Shown here: one piece after another, positions 7,005 to 9,291 of the stretch
Position numbering within the stretch: position 1 is the first letter of the stretch
Layout of the letters: each line of letters begins with the position of its first letter
Source: DATCSE01 sp036568605
GTDB lineage: Bacteria; Pseudomonadota; Gammaproteobacteria; Burkholderiales; Burkholderiaceae_C
DNA length: 9,291 nucleotides
Assembly (NCBI GenBank): GCA_036568605.1
Contig: DATCSE010000277.1
Span: forward strand, 1-9,291
Direction of reading: 5' to 3'
The notes under the pieces: generated by a model
Told to the model about the DNA's origin: nothing
Seen by the model: the letters and a program-made list of their open reading frames with translations, nothing else
Database searches by the model: none
Translations under genes and position numbers: made by a program

Positions 7005-7768
7005 GGCGACGACCCCCTCTCGACGCGGCGCAGCCGCGCGGCGGCCGGCGCGCGGGCCGATTGCGGCCTGGCGACGGCCCGGCTTTGCTCCTGCAGGCTG
7101 TTCTTGATCGTGCGTTCCTTGCTCTCGATCACGTGGTCGAACATCGCACGGCCCGCCGCCTCCGGATCGCCCGACGCGATCGCCTTGACGATCTGGCGGT
7201 GCGAATTGGCCGAGACCGGCAGCAGCCGGTCGTCGGTCAGGTTCAGGCGGCGGAACAGGCTCAGCTCCTTGATCAGCTTGCGGTAGATCGCGGTCAGCTT
7301 GCTGTTGCCGGCGAGCTCGACCAGCCGGTCGTGGAACTGCAGGTTCAGCAGGTAGTAGTCGTGCGCGTCCTTGGACTTGACCGCCTGCTCCATCCCGTCG
7401 ACCAGGCCGCGGATCTCCTTGACCTGCGCCGGCGTGACCTTCTCGGCGAGGCGGCGGCCGACCAGTTCCTCCATCGCGGCGCGCAGGTCGAAGATCTCGA
7501 TCGCCTCGGCGAGCGGGATGTCACGCACGAACACGCCGCGGTTCTTCTCGGTGCGCACGAGGCCGGCTTCCTCGAGCATGCGGAAGGCCTCGCGCAGCGG
7601 ACCGCGCGAGACGCCGAGCCGGGCGGCGAGTGCCATCTCGGTCAGCTTCGAGCCCGGTGCAAGCTCGCCGGCGAGGATCATGCGTTCGAGCTCACCCTGC
7701 ACGACGCTGGTCAGCGAGCTGGTCTGGAGCAGGGCGATCGTCGGGTGGGGGGCGATGCTGGCACTCAT
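7001..7768 (-). CDS. GntR-family transcriptional regulator (FadR/FCD type) of phosphonate utilisation
   Basis: A 255-residue regulator. The N-terminal winged helix-turn-helix spans about 18-85 (LTEMALAARLGVSRGPLREA for the HTH, RGVFV for the wing). The C-terminal FCD ligand domain spans about 90-222, with H146 (LQFHDRLVELAGN), H190 (ANSHRQIVKAI) and H212 (FDHV) in the positions of the metal-binding histidines of this fold. The usual aspartate four residues before the first His is N142 here. An Arg/Ala/Pro-rich tail of about 30 residues follows. ATG 7768 is chosen over an upstream frame to 7963, since the extra part is Arg/Cys-rich and covers the divergent control region. Its last bases overlap phnA (ATGA). 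An FCD GntR clade next to AEP operons in Burkholderiales is established (TIGR family phnR_burk, from memory). It probably represses aepX and its own operon via the palindrome at 7801-7826; the effector is unknown. Confidence 0.9.
   Translation of the reverse strand: MSASIAPHPTIALLQTSSLTSVVQGELERMILAGELAPGSKLTEMALAARLGVSRGPLREAFRMLEEAGLVRTEKNRGVFVRDIPLAEAIEIFDLRAAMEELVGRRLAEKVTPAQVKEIRGLVDGMEQAVKSKDAHDYYLLNLQFHDRLVELAGNSKLTAIYRKLIKELSLFRRLNLTDDRLLPVSANSHRQIVKAIASGDPEAAGRAMFDHVIESKERTIKNSLQEQSRAVARPQSARAPAAARLRRVERGSSP
7013..7020 (-). promoter_or_regulatory. Ribosome binding site of phnA
   Basis: On the minus strand AGAGGGGG lies 8 nt before ATG 7004, inside the end of the gntR coding region. 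It is the clearest Shine-Dalgarno of the leftward genes and supports both the phnA start and independent loading of ribosomes on phnA within the overlapping operon. Confidence 0.6.
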
Positions 7769-7770
7769 CG

Positions 7771-7788
7771 ATGACAGGTGGATGTCAG
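7771..7788 (-). promoter_or_regulatory. PHO-box-like direct repeat (candidate PhoB site)
   Basis: Read on the minus strand the 18 bp are CTGACAT, a 4-nt spacer CCAC, and CTGTCAT. The PhoB consensus is two CTGTCAT-like 7-mers separated by a 4-nt, usually A/T-rich, spacer. Here one repeat is perfect, one has a single change, and the spacing is exact; the spacer is not A/T-rich. The site ends only 2 nt before the gntR ATG at 7768, which is closer than expected for an activator site overlapping a -35 box. It could act as a block, as an upstream site for the other direction, or be chance. The same bases can also be read as an inverted TGACA-N6-TGTCA. Confidence 0.4.
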
Positions 7789-7800
7789 GCTGTGGCGACC

Positions 7801-7826
7801 TTTGTCGATTGTCGACAATCGGCAAA
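7801..7826. promoter_or_regulatory. 26-bp palindromic operator, likely bound by the adjacent GntR protein
   Basis: The 26 bp are symmetric about 7813/7814 with one mismatched pair (7805/7822). The inner 16 bp at 7806-7821, CGATTGTCGACAATCG, are a perfect palindrome. Flanking TTTG and CAAA extend it. The half-site TTGTCGA also occurs twice in tandem (7802-7808 and 7809-7815). FCD-type GntR regulators typically bind TTGT-N-ACAA-like palindromes, and the site lies midway between the divergent gntR and aepX starts, so control of both directions is inferred. Confidence 0.75.
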
Positions 7827-7832
7827 AAACAA

Positions 7833-7862
7833 TTGACGACCATTCTGAGCCGCCGACAGAAT
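7833..7862 (+). promoter_or_regulatory. Candidate sigma70 promoter for the aepX uptake operon
   Basis: A -35-like TTGACG (7833-7838) is followed after 18 nt by CAGAAT (7857-7862), a four-of-six match to TATAAT. It begins 6 bp after the palindromic operator, a position where a bound GntR dimer could block or recruit polymerase. A leader of roughly 90 nt to the aepX ATG would follow. No equally good promoter could be seen for the leftward gntR gene. Confidence 0.35.
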
Positions 7863-7949
7863 GCCCGCAAGGTCGAAGTCTTGTAGGCACAACGCTTGCA
7901 CGGTCTTCGGCGCCGATCCTTTCCAGTCGTCCGCTTCGCCATCCTCACC

Positions 7950-7955
7950 GGAGAG
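7950..7955 (+). promoter_or_regulatory. Ribosome binding site of aepX
   Basis: GGAGAG lies 6 nt before ATG 7962. It decides this start over an in-frame ATG at 7896, which lacks such a site and would place an Arg-rich stretch ahead of the signal peptide. Confidence 0.8.
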
Positions 7956-7961
7956 ACACGC

Positions 7962-8999
7962 ATGAACCTGGGTCATTTCAAGCCGGCGCTCGCCCTGCTG
8001 GCGCTCGTCGCGTCGACCGCGGCCTTCGCGCAGAAGACCACGCTGACGGTCTACACCGCGCTCGAGACCGACCAGCTCAAGGCCTACGAGGCCGGCTTCT
8101 ACAAGGCCAACCCGGACATCGAGATCAAGTGGGTGCGCGACTCCACCGGCGTGATCACCGCGAAGCTGCTGGCCGAGAAGGCGAACCCGCAGGCCGACGC
8201 CGTGATGGGCGTGGCCGCGTCCAGCCTCGCGCTGCTCGACAGCCAGGGCATGCTGATCCCGTATGCGCCGCTGAACCTGGACGGCATCATGAGCCAGTAT
8301 CGCGACAAGAAGAACCCGCCGGCCTGGTTCGGCATGGACGTCTGGGGCGCGACGATCTGCTTCAACACGGTCGAGGCGCAGAAGAAGAACATCCCCAAGC
8401 CGGAGACCTGGAAGGATCTGACCAAGCCGGTCTACAAGGGCCAGATCGTGATGCCCAACCCGGCGTCGTCGGGCACCGGCTTCTTCGACGTCAGCGCCTG
8501 GCTCACGCTCTGGGGCGACGACAACGGCAAGGGCGGCGGCTGGAAGTACATGGATGCGCTGCACGAGAACATCGCGCAGTACACCCACTCGGGTTCCAAG
8601 CCCTGCAACATGGCCGCGACCGGCGAGTACGTGATGGGCATCTCGTTCGAGTACCGCGCGAACACCAACAAGGCCAAGGGCGCGCCCATCGACCTGGTGT
8701 TCCCGAAGGAAGGCCTGGGCTGGGACCTGGAGGCATTCGCGATCCACCAGGGCACGAAGAAGCTGGACGCCGCCAAGAAGCTCGCCGACTGGGCCTCGAG
8801 CAAGGACGCGATGAAGCTGTACGGCAAGAACTTCGCGATCACCGCGATCCCCGGAGTGGCTGAACCGCTGAAGAACGTGCCGGCCGACTACGAGGCGCGC
8901 CTCGTGAAGATGGATTTCGCGACCACCGCGAAGAACCGCGAGCGTGTGCTGGCGGAATGGAGCAAGCGGTACGACTCGAAATCGGAGCCCAAGAAGTAG
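7962..8999 (+). CDS. aepX: 2-aminoethylphosphonate ABC transporter, periplasmic substrate-binding protein
   Basis: A 345-residue exported binding protein. The signal peptide has K7, a hydrophobic core over 9-17 and an AFA|Q cleavage site after residue 23. The mature part is a two-lobed iron(III)/spermidine-type binding protein: LTVYTALE at 28-35 (first strand), RDSTGVITAKLLAEK at 59-73, MDVWGATICFN at 125-135, MPNPASSGTGF at 164-174, THSGSKPC at 208-215 and GISFEYR at 226-232. The DSTGV, SSGTG and EYR stretches form the ligand cleft in this family and are typical of the AEP-binding proteins called AepX or PhnS2 (family recognition from memory). It is divergent from the gntR-phnA-phnY operon and followed by an ABC ATPase, so it heads the import arm. 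The start is supported by a good Shine-Dalgarno. Expected ligand is AEP; related phosphonates are possible. A lone Cys pair (C134, C215) is present. Confidence 0.92.
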   Translation: MNLGHFKPALALLALVASTAAFAQKTTLTVYTALETDQLKAYEAGFYKANPDIEIKWVRDSTGVITAKLLAEKANPQADAVMGVAASSLALLDSQGMLIPYAPLNLDGIMSQYRDKKNPPAWFGMDVWGATICFNTVEAQKKNIPKPETWKDLTKPVYKGQIVMPNPASSGTGFFDVSAWLTLWGDDNGKGGGWKYMDALHENIAQYTHSGSKPCNMAATGEYVMGISFEYRANTNKAKGAPIDLVFPKEGLGWDLEAFAIHQGTKKLDAAKKLADWASSKDAMKLYGKNFAITAIPGVAEPLKNVPADYEARLVKMDFATTAKNRERVLAEWSKRYDSKSEPKK

Positions 9000-9016
9000 G
9001 AGAGGGTGCGCGGATC

Positions 9017-9128
9017 GGGAGGTTTTTTGGACGCAAAGGCGCAAGGGAGCGCAAAGACGCAAAGGAATCAGGCTGCATTTCTTTGCGTCTTGGCGTTCCT
9101 CTGCGCCTTTGCGTCCAAGAATCCTCCC
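9017..9128. repeat. Large imperfect inverted repeat between aepX and the ABC ATPase gene
   Basis: Arms of about 50 bp (9017-9067 and 9078-9128) face each other around a loop of about 10 nt. They share GGGAGG ends, a perfect 17-bp block (TTGGACGCAAAGGCGCA at 9027-9043 against 9102-9118) and further matched blocks such as GACGCAAAG, with a few mismatches and one 1-nt bulge. The GACGCAAAGGCGCAAAG-type motif is a dispersed intergenic repeat I recognise from many bacterial genomes; translated, it gives spurious peptides rich in RKGA-, KDAK- and LRLC-like strings. It fills most of the 148-bp gap in the transporter operon and would fold into a long stem in the message. Confidence 0.9.
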
Positions 9129-9147
9129 ATCGAACGCGAATGAATCG

Positions 9148-9291
9148 ATGAGCACTGCCTACCTCCGCCTCGAAGGCATCCGGAAGTCGTTCGGCACCTT
9201 CGAGGCATTGAAGGACATCGATCTGGCGATCGAGAAGGGCGAGTTCGTCTGCTTTCTTGGGCCGTCGGGCTGCGGCAAGACCACGCTGCTG
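9148..9291 (+). CDS. phnT: AEP ABC transporter ATP-binding protein, N-terminal part (3' end outside window)
   Basis: The frame opens at ATG 9148 and runs off the right edge after 48 codons. It reads MSTAYLRLEGIRKSFG at the start, an A-loop-like aromatic in SFGTFEAL, and a Walker A motif GPSGCGKTT at about 38-46. The Q-loop, signature and Walker B motifs lie beyond the window. The gene follows the AEP binding protein on the same strand, so it should be the nucleotide-binding subunit of that importer (PhnT/AepV type), probably followed by permease genes. It starts 19 nt after the long inverted repeat and has no recognisable Shine-Dalgarno; a nearby ATG at 9140 gives only a three-codon frame (ATGAATCGATGA) whose stop overlaps this start. 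Confidence 0.9.
   Translation, partial: MSTAYLRLEGIRKSFGTFEALKDIDLAIEKGEFVCFLGPSGCGKTTLL

Noticed and set aside
5565..7286. Long plus-strand open frame opposite phnA and phnY
   Set aside because: Low-complexity Arg/Val/His-rich translation antisense to two well-supported enzymes, with no domain signal; a GC-codon shadow.
7896..7961. N-terminal extension of aepX to ATG 7896
   Set aside because: The 22 added residues precede a good signal peptide, and the Shine-Dalgarno GGAGAG fits ATG 7962.
7769..7963. N-terminal extension of the GntR gene to 7963
   Set aside because: It would code 65 Arg/Cys-rich residues unlike GntR proteins and would cover the operator and promoter region; ATG 7768 gives a normal family length.
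9017..9128. CRISPR array or intrinsic terminator at the repeat
   Set aside because: There are only two arms in inverted orientation, no spaced direct repeats, and no T-run after the stem in the transcribed direction; the operon continues directly.
8957..9151. Small plus-strand frame of 64 codons crossing the inverted repeat
   Set aside because: The peptide with GRKGARERKDAKE-like strings is the well-known spurious translation of the dispersed repeat, not a gene.
7785..9155. Long minus-strand open frame opposite aepX
   Set aside because: Composition is typical of an antisense shadow, and its N-terminus is coded by the dispersed repeat at 9017-9128.

Overview
The window is high-GC DNA with tightly packed, often overlapping genes. 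Together with the gene set, this points to a betaproteobacterium, most likely a Burkholderiales member (inference from gene order and family resemblance; no rRNA or marker gene is present). No tRNA, rRNA, CRISPR array, transposase or phage gene was seen. Two intergenic inverted repeats of a dispersed, REP-like kind are present.

Almost the whole window is a phosphonate-use locus centred on C2 phosphonates, probably 2-aminoethylphosphonate (AEP). From left to right: (i) 2-1057 (+), the C-terminal part of a metal-dependent amidohydrolase with no evident link to phosphonates; (ii) 4227-1065 (-), three genes in a tight unit: a Na+/phosphate cotransporter with a PhoU-like tail, a PhnZ-type HD-domain di-iron oxygenase starting in an ATGA overlap, and an EamA/DMT-type membrane transporter; (iii) a 26-bp-arm inverted repeat at 4255-4327; (iv) 7768-4349 (-), a chain of three overlapping genes: an FCD-type GntR regulator, phosphonoacetate hydrolase (phnA) and phosphonoacetaldehyde dehydrogenase (phnY); (v) a 193-bp divergent control region (7769-7961) with a 26-bp palindromic operator candidate, a possible sigma70 promoter and a PHO-box-like direct repeat; (vi) 7962 onward (+), an AEP-type periplasmic binding protein (aepX), a 112-bp inverted repeat, and the first 48 codons of its ABC-transporter ATPase, which runs off the right edge.

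Working model: the AepX ABC importer brings AEP in. A transaminase or equivalent, not in this window, makes phosphonoacetaldehyde. PhnY oxidises it to phosphonoacetate, and PhnA cleaves that to acetate and phosphate. The GntR protein between the two arms likely senses a pathway intermediate and binds the palindrome, controlling both directions. The leftward trio adds a second C-P cleavage activity of the oxidative PhnZ type without its usual dioxygenase partner in view, directly coupled to a phosphate transporter that could adjust Pi released inside the cell. The least described part is this trio and its coupling, together with the repeat elements placed between genes of both arms.
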